A DNA stretch of 64,000 nt from JAEXOD01 sp963667875 (GTDB lineage Bacteria; Bacteroidota; Ignavibacteria; Ignavibacteriales; Melioribacteraceae): NCBI GenBank assembly GCA_963667875.2, contig CAXXGC010000012.1, positions 62,001 to 126,000 of the forward strand, in the 5' to 3' direction. Positions 54,547 through 62,368 of the stretch are shown here, one piece after another. Under the pieces are notes generated by a model. The model was given only the letters and a program-made list of their open reading frames with translations. It ran no database searches and was not told the DNA's origin. Within the stretch, counting starts at the first letter, position 1. The number at the start of each line of letters is the position of its first letter. The position numbers were made by a program, and so were the translations under genes.

Positions 54547-55215
54547 TTATATATCCTTTAAGTATGCATTCTTTAAACTATCTTCTTTAATCGGCTCGTG
54601 TTCAAGTTCATAAATCCTATTTCTATAATAATTAATAGCATACTGTTTGGAAGTATAGGTAATTAATACATAGCCTGATAACTCAACTTCAATATATACT
54701 CCATTTGTAACAAAAACCTCATTGAATTCTCTCAATTCGGGCAAATTTGCATATCCATATTTATTAAGATATAGCGTTGCAATATCATAAAATATTAAAG
54801 TATCGCTTTTATAAATATTTTCTTCACTTGGGACACATCGTAAAGTTATCATAACTAAACTGTCATTCTCAAATTTCGGATAAATTATAGCGTAAACTTC
54901 ACCAAAACCAAGTTTGAAATTATAATAATAGCCTCTTGAATCTTTATATACATTATCATTCAAAACAGCTTTATCTAACTTTTTATAATATGTTGCTTTG
55001 CTATCTCCCAAATCAAAAGTTAAAAATAAATTTTTATTGTCAAATTTACTACTATCATTATTTATCTGTTTGACAATATACTTTAGTGAATCAATATCAC
55101 TCTCAAATTTTGAAGCATGTAGGTTGCTTTCATATTTTGAAATAATAAAATAAAAAAAAAATACTACTATAATAGCTAATATGACCCCAATTATTATTCT
55201 CGTATTACTGCTCAT
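54547..55215 (-). CDS. Membrane-anchored protein in the lysogeny module, function unknown
   Basis: 222 residues. One N-terminal membrane helix (IIIGVILAIIVVFFFYFII, about 7-28) is followed by a soluble domain of about 190 residues with alternating strands. No known domain is recognised. The first Met-Ser-Ser-Asn start gives a short cytoplasmic tail, so the bulk is likely outside the membrane. Lying between two repressor-type genes in the leftward operon, it should be expressed in the lysogen. That position suits a lysogenic conversion or superinfection-exclusion gene, which is inference from location only. Confidence 0.65.
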   Translation of the reverse strand: MSSNTRIIIGVILAIIVVFFFYFIISKYESNLHASKFESDIDSLKYIVKQINNDSSKFDNKNLFLTFDLGDSKATYYKKLDKAVLNDNVYKDSRGYYYNFKLGFGEVYAIIYPKFENDSLVMITLRCVPSEENIYKSDTLIFYDIATLYLNKYGYANLPELREFNEVFVTNGVYIEVELSGYVLITYTSKQYAINYYRNRIYELEHEPIKEDSLKNAYLKDI

Positions 55216-55247
55216 ACGCCCATCTATATATATTGTTAAATAATTTA

Positions 55248-55886
55248 TTATAATCGTTCAAAATTAGTACGCCCAAGAACTCTGAACATCGTAATTACTT
55301 CTGACTGCTTAACTTTAATATCTGGATGTTGTAAATTATAACTTCGGAAAATAATATTGTCAATATCCCCCTGAATAAACTGCTTTATCATCTGGCGACC
55401 GGATCTTAAATTTACAACAACAACATCCCCATTAAGGATTCCGGCATCCATATCAACAAATACAAAATCGCCATCATTAATGCTTTTTCCGTTGGGGTTT
55501 TCCATTGAATCTCCTAAAACCTTGACGGCAAAAGCCCTTTCTTTGTATGGGAATGGGAAAAATATCTCTTCGCCCGAATAATTTTCCTCTCTAAAAATAT
55601 GTTCTGGGTCACCAGCATTAACACTAATTATCACTTTAAAGAAATGCCCCTTAGCCATTATAATATTGGATTGAATAACATTTTTCTGCTCACCGGTCAT
55701 TATATATTCAACATCAGCACCCAAATTTCTAAGTTTATCTTGAAAAGTATTACCTGGTTTTTTTGAAGTTTTCAAATAGTTTTGAAGCGATTGGGGAGTC
55801 ATCTCAAGAGCTTCAGCGAACTTTGACATGCCTCTTTTACCATACAACTTCTCACCAAATTCTCTTAAACGTTCTCCGACTGTCAT
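55248..55886 (-). CDS. S24/LexA-like prophage repressor (CI-type)
   Basis: 212 residues. An N-terminal HTH (about 1-65, RGMSKFAEALEMTPQSLQNYLK) binds DNA. The C-terminal S24 peptidase domain has the nucleophile Ser in GDSMENPNG (about 123) and the catalytic Lys in RQMIKQF (about 167). These residues support RecA-stimulated self-cleavage, as in lambda CI and LexA, so induction by DNA damage is likely. This differs from Mu c, which lacks a protease domain. A palindromic operator abuts the start codon, implying autoregulation. Confidence 0.92.
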   Translation of the reverse strand: MTVGERLREFGEKLYGKRGMSKFAEALEMTPQSLQNYLKTSKKPGNTFQDKLRNLGADVEYIMTGEQKNVIQSNIIMAKGHFFKVIISVNAGDPEHIFREENYSGEEIFFPFPYKERAFAVKVLGDSMENPNGKSINDGDFVFVDMDAGILNGDVVVVNLRSGRQMIKQFIQGDIDNIIFRSYNLQHPDIKVKQSEVITMFRVLGRTNFERL

Positions 55887-55906
55887 TATAATCCGTATGG
55901 CTTATT
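55887..55906. promoter_or_regulatory. Operator candidate 1 (repressor start)
   Basis: TATAATCC-GTAT-GGCTTATT is an inverted repeat with a 4-bp centre. It directly abuts the repressor start codon and matches operator 2 in both half-sites. Confidence 0.7.
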
Positions 55907-55916
55907 ATAATAAAAA

Positions 55917-55936
55917 TATAATCCTTTATTTAATCC
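55917..55936. promoter_or_regulatory. Tandem operator half-sites
   Basis: TATAATCC at 55917-55924 and TTTAATCC at 55929-55936 are direct half-sites in the same orientation, 12 bp apart, between the two full palindromes. They could be weaker cooperative sites. Confidence 0.5.
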
Positions 55937-55942
55937 TTTTGC

Positions 55943-55971
55943 TTGACAATATAATCCAAAAGGCTTATATT
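55943..55971 (+). promoter_or_regulatory. Early rightward promoter of the prophage
   Basis: TTGACA at 55943-55948 and TATATT at 55966-55971 are separated by exactly 17 bp. The position, about 50 bp before the Ner/Cro-like gene, fits the promoter of the early lytic operon. Confidence 0.75.
55950..55969. promoter_or_regulatory. Operator candidate 2 overlapping the early promoter
   Basis: TATAATCC-AAAA-GGCTTATA is an inverted repeat with one mismatch between arms. It covers the spacer and -10 box of the early promoter, so bound repressor would block transcription of the lytic genes. Confidence 0.72.
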
Positions 55972-56019
55972 TGTATAGCTTCAAATTATGAAACAATTAA
56001 CTAATTAAAAAAGGCTGTT

Positions 56020-56247
56020 ATGAAACAACCAAAACAAAAAGTAAAGATTCCGAACACCTTAATTGCTGATGTATGTGGCTTCACCTCACAATACGTCGGA
56101 CAATTGCTTTCCGGCAAAAGAAAGAATCCGGAATCCTTAAGTAAAGTAACTATTGCATACAAAAAACTACAGGAGGAAATTGCAACAATCACAACAAATA
56201 TGAGATATGAATATAACAAAAAAACCCCAAGAAAAAAAGTAGCCTGA
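56020..56247 (+). CDS. Small Ner/Cro-like DNA-binding protein
   Basis: 75 residues. NTLIADVCGFTSQYVGQLLSGKRKNPESLSKVTIAYKKL reads as a compact HTH of the XRE/Cro type, followed by a basic tail (KKTPRKKVA). It is the first gene after the early promoter, the position held by ner in Mu and cro in lambda. It may shut down the repressor promoter during lytic growth. Identification rests on the HTH pattern and position. Confidence 0.7.
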   Translation: MKQPKQKVKIPNTLIADVCGFTSQYVGQLLSGKRKNPESLSKVTIAYKKLQEEIATITTNMRYEYNKKTPRKKVA

Positions 56248-56371
56248 AAAAAGGTTAAAAAAAATGACAAAGGAAAATTAACAAAAGGAATGACCGGTCG
56301 CTTGTATGAAAAGTCCTAAAGCACCGGATTAAACGTAAAGCAAATTTCTACTAATACAAGGAAATTAGACT

Positions 56372-56773
56372 ATGAAAGCACAAGACGAAATAAAAGCAAT
56401 ATTATTCACCCACGAAAAAACTAAAGTTTGGCTTGCCGGAAAACTGCACGTAACAAAACAAAAACTTGATTATTGGCTTAACGATGCCAAAAGTATGGAT
56501 GTTGACACATATAATCAGATCATGAGCATATTCAAACATGAAAAAATGATTTGCAGCGCAGACGACAAATGCGACCATATACGCACACAAACAATGGAAA
56601 TTAATAGTATTATCGGAAGCTCGCTTACAATGCTAAACAGCACGGTAAAAACAGTTTCAAGTGATAACATACTGGACTTCAAAGAGAAAAAATTACTTTC
56701 CGAAATGATAGCCGAATTGCGGGACAACCTAAACCATGAACTTGACAAAATAGCCGAAATGATAGAGAAATAG
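56372..56773 (+). CDS. Early prophage protein with possible HTH, function unknown
   Basis: 133 residues. The N-terminal part (FTHEKTKVWLAGKLHVTKQKLDYWLNDAKSMDVDTYNQI) looks like an HTH of the XRE type. The C-terminal 60 residues are helical and acidic/Leu-rich, suggesting a coiled coil for oligomerisation. It follows a 124-bp gap with no clear gene. It may be a second early regulator. No family is recognised. Confidence 0.65.
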   Translation: MKAQDEIKAILFTHEKTKVWLAGKLHVTKQKLDYWLNDAKSMDVDTYNQIMSIFKHEKMICSADDKCDHIRTQTMEINSIIGSSLTMLNSTVKTVSSDNILDFKEKKLLSEMIAELRDNLNHELDKIAEMIEK

Positions 56774-56784
56774 GGGATAAATAA

Positions 56785-56997
56785 ATGATTGAATTAGCAG
56801 CAGTAATTGGAATAATAGCAGGCTGGGTTTTCCGTATGGCTTACTCCCCTGCCAAAAAATCCATATATGAAAATTTTTACAGGGAAAGGATTAAAACCAT
56901 CCAGGACCTGAGAAAAGAAATTGAAGATTTGACAATCAGATTAGAAGTTCAAAAAGCATTCGCAAAAGGTCTAAACGGACTCCCCTATGGCAAATAA
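56785..56997 (+). CDS. Small membrane-anchored coiled-coil protein
   Basis: 70 residues. An N-terminal membrane helix (IELAAVIGIIAGWVFRMAY) is followed by a charged helix with heptad-like pattern. AGGGGA before the ATG supports translation. It overlaps the next gene by 11 bp. Function unknown. Confidence 0.6.
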   Translation: MIELAAVIGIIAGWVFRMAYSPAKKSIYENFYRERIKTIQDLRKEIEDLTIRLEVQKAFAKGLNGLPYGK

Positions 56998-57259
56998 GAT
57001 TGACAAGGAAACCGTTTTCCAAATGTTAAAAACCGGATTCAGCAGACGTACAATAGCAAAACGACTTGACTGTTCCGAGAGACAAATCCAACGGCTAGCA
57101 AAAGGATTTGAGAAAGCAAAAAACCGAAAGTTCAAAAAAGACAACAATTTAAGCGACCCTGAAGTTGAAATGGCAGTAAGAGACCACTTCCTAAAATTGG
57201 AACCGGTAGAACAAACAGCCAAACGGTTTGGCATAAGTAAACAAGCATTGATAAAATAA
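56987..57259 (+). CDS. Small HTH protein of the early operon
   Basis: 90 residues. FSRRTIAKRLDCSERQIQRLAKGF is a resolvase-like HTH, and EQTAKRFGISKQALIK at the end could be a second one. It may be a small DNA-binding regulator or an accessory factor of the transposase. The overlap with the upstream gene places it in the same operon. Confidence 0.7.
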   Translation: MANKIDKETVFQMLKTGFSRRTIAKRLDCSERQIQRLAKGFEKAKNRKFKKDNNLSDPEVEMAVRDHFLKLEPVEQTAKRFGISKQALIK

Positions 57260-57275
57260 AACAGGAATTATAATT

Positions 57276-58196
57276 ATGGGTAACGAAATAGAAATAAGAC
57301 CAAAAAACACATTAGAAGTTTTTGATGCTGAAACACAGGAATGGAAAAAGATTTCACAAAACGAACAACAGCTTGCCTCGTACATGCATAATCAAATTAT
57401 GGCGGGAGTTTATTATTCAGCAGCTGCATTAACAAAAATGTTAGATGAGAAGCTTTATATTGCTCTTGGATGTGAATCAAGAGACGAATATATCGACACA
57501 ATGCTCCCATATAGCAGACGACAAGCTTATATATTACTTGCAATAGGACGTAAATTTAGCGGGATTTTGGGTGGAATAAGTCAAAACAAGCTAATTTCGG
57601 CGGGTTCAGACGACGGAGTGCAAGAACGTGCACTAAACGACAACATGTCCGAAAATACAGAAATCGGAGTGCACGAACGTGCACTAAATGAACTTGGAAT
57701 CAAAAAGTTGTATGAAATGACTAAATTTGAAGATTCGGAAATCGAGGAACTACTAAATACCGGCAGTACAAGAATCAATGGTAACGATTTTAGTTTAGAA
57801 GAGATAAAAGAAAAATCCGCAAAAGACCTTTCTATCAAAATGGCTCAAGTTAAGAAGCAATATTCCGGCAAAATAAGCCAGCTGCAAGAAGAGATTAGCA
57901 TGTTAAAAGAAGAGAAAAAACTTCTTCTTAAAAACGAAGAGCAGGTAAAAACAGCAGTTGAACTTGAAAAACTTTACGGTGCCCCTGCCAGTAAACTTGA
58001 AGATAAAAAATCAAGATTAAATAAATCCTTCTCCCTGTTAAATGATTTTATAGAGACTTTTGCAAGATGCGGAATAACAACAGAAGACCCAGAACTGGTA
58101 CAACAACAAGCAGTAGATTTAGTGCGCCAAATTGACAGCGTATATACAAGGGCGCAAGGTGTTATTGGTGATGTAATAGCAAACGTGAGTTTATGA
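57276..58196 (+). CDS. DUF3102-like early prophage protein
   Basis: 306 residues. The N-terminal third (ALTKMLDEKLYIALGCESRDEYIDTMLPYSRRQAYILLAIGRKF) resembles the helical DUF3102-type segment found in phage and plasmid proteins. The centre contains two near-identical VQ/HERALN(D/E) blocks (about 110 and 133), and residues 185-230 form a coiled coil. It may act in replication or regulation. Family assignment is tentative. Confidence 0.65.
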   Translation: MGNEIEIRPKNTLEVFDAETQEWKKISQNEQQLASYMHNQIMAGVYYSAAALTKMLDEKLYIALGCESRDEYIDTMLPYSRRQAYILLAIGRKFSGILGGISQNKLISAGSDDGVQERALNDNMSENTEIGVHERALNELGIKKLYEMTKFEDSEIEELLNTGSTRINGNDFSLEEIKEKSAKDLSIKMAQVKKQYSGKISQLQEEISMLKEEKKLLLKNEEQVKTAVELEKLYGAPASKLEDKKSRLNKSFSLLNDFIETFARCGITTEDPELVQQQAVDLVRQIDSVYTRAQGVIGDVIANVSL

Positions 58197-58197
58197 T

Positions 58198-58710
58198 ATG
58201 AATCCACAAGCTAAGGAATATGCAATTTCAAGTAATCAATCAAGAGCTATTCACACATTAAAAGCCAAACTTGGGATTAGTGAAGATAATTACCGTGCAA
58301 TTTTATCCGCCTATAAAAAGGAAAGTTCAAAAGACTTAACTTCTACTGAAGCCGGAGAGATTATATCAAATTTTTCCAACCGCTTGAATGGTAAAAAGAA
58401 CAATTTACCACCCCGATATTATGGTAAAGGAGAAAGAAACGGTAAAGCAAAAAACAGTAATCTTTCACAATTGCAAGCAAAACGAATAGACATATTAGAA
58501 AAAATACTTGGCTGGGATTCAGTTAGAACATTAGACTTTATAAAAAAACAAACCGGTAATAATTCAGCTGTACAAATGCTTACAATGGATAATGCCGGAA
58601 AAGTAATTGTAGGTATGGAAAAAATCTTGTCTTGGAATAAAAGAGTTGAGTACGGGGAAATAAACAAACTCTCAAACGACCAAATACAAAGGAAATATTC
58701 AAAATGCTAA
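58198..58710 (+). CDS. GemA/gp16-like protein (DUF1018)
   Basis: 170 residues. SSNQSRAIHTLKAKLGISEDNYRAIL with the following TSTEAGEIISNF is the characteristic N-terminal signature of Mu gp16/GemA-type proteins. In Mu, GemA modulates host gene expression and DNA topology. Here it precedes the transposase, overlapping it by 7 bp, whereas in Mu gemA lies after B. The assignment to the family is strong; its function here is inferred. Confidence 0.85.
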   Translation: MNPQAKEYAISSNQSRAIHTLKAKLGISEDNYRAILSAYKKESSKDLTSTEAGEIISNFSNRLNGKKNNLPPRYYGKGERNGKAKNSNLSQLQAKRIDILEKILGWDSVRTLDFIKKQTGNNSAVQMLTMDNAGKVIVGMEKILSWNKRVEYGEINKLSNDQIQRKYSKC

Positions 58711-60269
58711 CAACTGATATTGCGCAAATGAAAGCAGAATGTGACGCTCTTCCTTACGGAAACATAGTTAAACAGAAGACCCAAATAGCTCATAATCATG
58801 GTATAGGCTACTCTCAATTATGCCGTGAAATTGCAAAAGTTTATGGTTCTCAAAAAACGGTAAAGCGTGAAAAGAAGATAGACGATTCTTTGATTCATGA
58901 GGTTGCAAAAATGAAAGAAATGGGCAAAAAAACAGGGAAAAAAGAAAGAGAACTTGCGACCGATTTGTGCATTCAAAATTTAGTTGACAGAAATTATGCG
59001 GGTGCGGATTTACTTACACCGGCAACAGTAAACAGAAGATTAAGGGAAAAAGGTTATCGTGAAGTGCCGGCTTATGTACGTGTTGAAGCAAGCTACGCAA
59101 ATCAGCAGCACCAGTTTGACTTTTCACGGAGTGAATATTTTCAGGTACAAAAGTTTGATGGGATCGATTATATTTTAGTTATCACTCACAACACAACTGC
59201 GTACAAAGAGAATCAGTTCAAACTCCGCACTTGGATAGCCGGTATTACAGATACATTCTCACGGCTTTCAGTTGCAAAGGCTTATGCTGCATCAGGTGAA
59301 TCCGTTAGCTTGGGAATTGACTTCTTAAACTTTGCTTATAATAGAGAACCGGATAATAATCCCCTGCGATATTTACCGGAGCGCATGAAATTAGATAACG
59401 GTTCGTTTGGAAAAAGCAAAGATGTAAAGGAGTTTTTCGACAAACTAAATATCAAATACGAATTTGCGACACCAAACGAAAAACGTGGGAATCAAAAGCG
59501 GGAATCTGCATGGAAACTGATGTGGAGACGTTTTGAACTTAATCTTGTGGTGAAACTTGGTGGAAATGGGAAGACAATATCATTAACTGATTATAACTTG
59601 TTATTGCAAGACTTTTTAATCCAAACAATGGAACATAAACACCCAATAAAAAACCAAACACGAGGTCACGTATACCTTACTTCGGTAGCCATGAGAGAAC
59701 AAAGACTTATGTCTGAAGACTTGAAAAAATACATATTCAGGGTTATGTCCCGCATTGTAGCCGGCGATAAAACAATCAGCCTTGAAAAATTAAAATATCA
59801 GGTGCCGGATAACATTATGGTTGGCGAACAAATAAGGGTATATAAAAACCTGCAAAACGAAGTGATTGGTGAACTGATTAATAACCCCAAAGGACAAAAA
59901 CCGTTTATTCTATCCCCTACTGACGGTTATAAACTCCTTGATGATTTTAGCCACAGACCGCATAATACTTATCAGCAGGATGTTGTAACAGAAATAAAGC
60001 AAGAAGAGAAAGCCCGTAAAATAGCTTATATGCCTATTCGGGAAAAGAAGGTAAAACCTAAGTCAGTATTTACGGAAGTTGAGAAAAAAGACGAAACATT
60101 CGCTTCCGTTTATGATGCAAAGGTTTATATCGGTAATCAACTAAATCAAGTTGGAACTAACTATGCAGCTTATTCAGGTTTTTTCGATCCAATTTTAGCA
60201 AATGGATTAAATAAATCGGGTATAGATTTAGTACTCCAAGAAATTAAAAGAAAAAGTATGGTAGGATAA
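58704..60269 (+). CDS. Mu-type DDE transposase (MuA analogue)
   Basis: 521 residues. An N-terminal DNA-binding region (about 1-120) with HTH-like segments leads to an RNase H-fold integrase core. The candidate catalytic residues are Asp in HQFDFSRSEYF (about 149), Asp in KLDNGSFGKS (about 232), and Glu in NQKRESAWKLM (about 268). The C-terminal 150 residues have the beta-barrel and tail typical of Mu-type transposases. It should carry out integration and replicative transposition at the TGCTACAAGT ends. It is shorter than Mu A (663), mainly at the N-terminus. Confidence 0.88.
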   Translation: MLTTDIAQMKAECDALPYGNIVKQKTQIAHNHGIGYSQLCREIAKVYGSQKTVKREKKIDDSLIHEVAKMKEMGKKTGKKERELATDLCIQNLVDRNYAGADLLTPATVNRRLREKGYREVPAYVRVEASYANQQHQFDFSRSEYFQVQKFDGIDYILVITHNTTAYKENQFKLRTWIAGITDTFSRLSVAKAYAASGESVSLGIDFLNFAYNREPDNNPLRYLPERMKLDNGSFGKSKDVKEFFDKLNIKYEFATPNEKRGNQKRESAWKLMWRRFELNLVVKLGGNGKTISLTDYNLLLQDFLIQTMEHKHPIKNQTRGHVYLTSVAMREQRLMSEDLKKYIFRVMSRIVAGDKTISLEKLKYQVPDNIMVGEQIRVYKNLQNEVIGELINNPKGQKPFILSPTDGYKLLDDFSHRPHNTYQQDVVTEIKQEEKARKIAYMPIREKKVKPKSVFTEVEKKDETFASVYDAKVYIGNQLNQVGTNYAAYSGFFDPILANGLNKSGIDLVLQEIKRKSMVG

Positions 60270-60270
60270 A

Positions 60271-60801
60271 ATGGAATCAAAATATAAAATTGGAGATACT
60301 GTTGAGTTTGAAATTGAATATAAAAAGGTTGGGAAACAGGTAGCAAAGATATTCTCAGTTGAGCGTAATGGATTTACGTTTTGTTATTTTTTGACTGATG
60401 AAAAAGATGGTGTACATGTTGCCAATGAAGAGGAGATAATTGGATTAGTAGCACAAAAAGAAATGACTGACGAACAAAAAAAACAGTTTGACGAAATGCA
60501 AAGATTCTTATCTGCTATGTTTATAAAATTAGTAATAATAGCACATTTGGAAGACCCCAATTCGGTATTAGTAAAAGATAAAAGCGTATATCAATTCATG
60601 AAACCAAAAGGATTTTACTTCAAATATTTTTGGAAAGGGGTTCCGATGGCTGCTGTCTTAACAGACGATAATGACGACCTGCTTTTGTTCCACAGGAAAA
60701 AAAGGAAAGGAGAAAAAGAGGAGTACTTGGAAGTTGTTCAACTTCGCAACCAAAAAAAATTACACTTAGCAATTCGTAAATTTAGAAAAGGGGTATTATA
60801 A
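60271..60801 (+). CDS. Early prophage protein, function unknown (60271-60801)
   Basis: 176 residues, starting 1 bp after the transposase stop. The first 60 residues are beta-rich (KYKIGDTVEFEIEYKKVGK), suggesting a small barrel. The rest is helical and very basic at the end (KKRKGEKEE...KFRKGVL). No domain is recognised. Confidence 0.6.
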   Translation: MESKYKIGDTVEFEIEYKKVGKQVAKIFSVERNGFTFCYFLTDEKDGVHVANEEEIIGLVAQKEMTDEQKKQFDEMQRFLSAMFIKLVIIAHLEDPNSVLVKDKSVYQFMKPKGFYFKYFWKGVPMAAVLTDDNDDLLLFHRKKRKGEKEEYLEVVQLRNQKKLHLAIRKFRKGVL

Positions 60802-61161
60802 ATGAAATACTTACAAGTAAAGCGTAAAGGTTTCCGTCAATATGAATGCACCAACGAAAACGGCAATGTGGTTAAATCCGGTATTGGTGAAACATCATAT
60901 TTTGCCATTATTAATTGTTTGGAAGCGGAATTTAATGGCGCATTTAAGTTTGAAGCTGAGAAGTCCAAACCGGATGCAGAATTCTCAAATCGTATTGTTG
61001 TATTTGCGCTAAACGGAGAATATTACTTGATAGACAAGGAAGAACCGGACGGGAAAAAGCACAAAATAAAGCTCGGCGATTACGTGGCTATGGATTGTTC
61101 TAAGAATATATTTATAGTACAATTAAACATGAGACCAACAATTCAGCACGTGAGAGTGTAA
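60802..61161 (+). CDS. Early prophage protein, function unknown (60802-61161)
   Basis: 119 residues with mostly beta-type sequence (RKGFRQYECTNENGNVVKSG). GGGG lies about 10 bp upstream of the ATG. It follows the previous gene immediately in the early operon. No family is recognised. Confidence 0.6.
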   Translation: MKYLQVKRKGFRQYECTNENGNVVKSGIGETSYFAIINCLEAEFNGAFKFEAEKSKPDAEFSNRIVVFALNGEYYLIDKEEPDGKKHKIKLGDYVAMDCSKNIFIVQLNMRPTIQHVRV

Positions 61162-61162
61162 C

Positions 61163-61345
61163 ATGTGCATTCTTACGTCAATCAAATCAAACAGCCATGT
61201 AGCCCATATAACGCTTATAAGCGGGGCAGATAGTATAGTAATTGAACAACAAAGCGAAAACGAAAGAGTATTCCCCCTGCGTGGATTATGCGTAGGAATA
61301 ATAAAATTAACAATAATTAAAATAATTAGATGGTGCAAAAAATGA
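61163..61345 (+). CDS. Possible small prophage protein
   Basis: 60 residues. It lies between two better-supported genes with 1-bp spacing, in the same orientation, and overlaps the next ATG at 61342. Its sequence is hydrophobic towards the C-terminus (GLCVGIIKLTIIKIIRW). Coding status rests mainly on position. Confidence 0.4.
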   Translation: MCILTSIKSNSHVAHITLISGADSIVIEQQSENERVFPLRGLCVGIIKLTIIKIIRWCKK

Positions 61346-61551
61346 GTAGAGAAATTAGATTGTGCAGTAGTTATAAGCATCTCGGACAGATGGCGGCACG
61401 AGAAGTTAAAACTGAAGATGAAAACACTTGTTCACCGATGTGTAATTACATGAATTTACAAGAGTATTGTTTTCTGTTCAAGGCGGATGTGGGAAATAAA
61501 GTAAGGAGTAATACGTGCAAACAAATGATTATGATTCTGGAGGATAAATAA
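61342..61551 (+). CDS. Cys-rich small prophage protein
   Basis: 69 residues from the ATG at 61342 (MSREIRL); an ATG at 61330 is also in frame. Five Cys residues (LCSS, TCSPMC, YCFL, TCKQ) could bind zinc. It starts at the stop of the previous frame and ends 1 bp before the DUF3164-like gene. Function unknown. Confidence 0.55.
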   Translation: MSREIRLCSSYKHLGQMAAREVKTEDENTCSPMCNYMNLQEYCFLFKADVGNKVRSNTCKQMIMILEDK

Positions 61552-61552
61552 A

Positions 61553-62161
61553 ATGAGAACTAAAACTTTATGGATAACAGTTGACGGCAAAGATATACCT
61601 GCCGACAGAATAAAAGACAGCGAAAAAATAAAAGAAAAACACGCAAAAAAAATCATTAAAATGGCTACTGAATTGAGCAAAAAACTTGAAGACCTAAAGG
61701 TTTATATTGCCGTAGCAAGTCAAGAAGTAATTGAAGAGGTTGCGCTTGAGAAAAATTTAGAAGCCGGCGATAAAAAAGGGAACTTACGCTGGCACAATTT
61801 CGATAAGTCAATCCGGATTGAAAACAGCGTAAATCAAAAAATAGTTTTCGATGACGGCAAAATTGCGCTTGCAAAAGACCTGCTTGATAATTTTCTTAAC
61901 GAAAAATTATCCTCAAGTGATGTTTGGGTTAAGGATATTATTGTTGACGCTTTTTCAACTACACGCGGAAATATGGACACACGAAAAGTAATGTCCCTGT
62001 TCAAGTATCAAAGCAAAATTAACGACCCGATGTTTCAAAAAAGCCTTGAATTAATTGCAGACGCAATTGACAGGCCGTCAAGCAAGATTTATTCCAGAGT
62101 ATATGTACGTAACGAAGCCGGCGAATATGAGAATATTAACCTTAACTTTTCAAGCCTGTAG
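61553..62161 (+). CDS. DUF3164-like prophage protein
   Basis: 202 residues. TKTLWITVDGKDIPADRIKDSEKIKEKHAKKI and the later DAFSTTRGNMDTRKVMSLFKY are the hallmarks of the DUF3164 family, common in Mu-like phages between the transposase and head genes. The function of the family is not established. Position between A and B analogues supports the phage assignment. Confidence 0.82.
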   Translation: MRTKTLWITVDGKDIPADRIKDSEKIKEKHAKKIIKMATELSKKLEDLKVYIAVASQEVIEEVALEKNLEAGDKKGNLRWHNFDKSIRIENSVNQKIVFDDGKIALAKDLLDNFLNEKLSSSDVWVKDIIVDAFSTTRGNMDTRKVMSLFKYQSKINDPMFQKSLELIADAIDRPSSKIYSRVYVRNEAGEYENINLNFSSL

Positions 62162-62170
62162 GGTGTAAAA

Positions 62171-62368
62171 ATGGAAGATGAAATAAAAAAAATTAAAGAT
62201 GAATTATCAGCTATTACTCAAAGATTAATGGCTCTTGAAAAAGACGGGAAAATGATTCCTGAACTTCGGCAACATTTTCTTACAGCATTTCTCGGGGTAG
62301 TTCAAGGAAGAACATATTTAAGTTTTTGCATTGATTATTTCAAACGTAACGAGGAGACTGAAGGATGA
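62171..62368 (+). CDS. Small coiled-coil prophage protein
   Basis: 65 residues. The first half is a heptad-like helix (EIKKIKDELSAITQRLMALEK). It overlaps the ATPase gene by 4 bp (ATGA), which implies translational coupling. Function unknown. Confidence 0.6.
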   Translation: MEDEIKKIKDELSAITQRLMALEKDGKMIPELRQHFLTAFLGVVQGRTYLSFCIDYFKRNEETEG

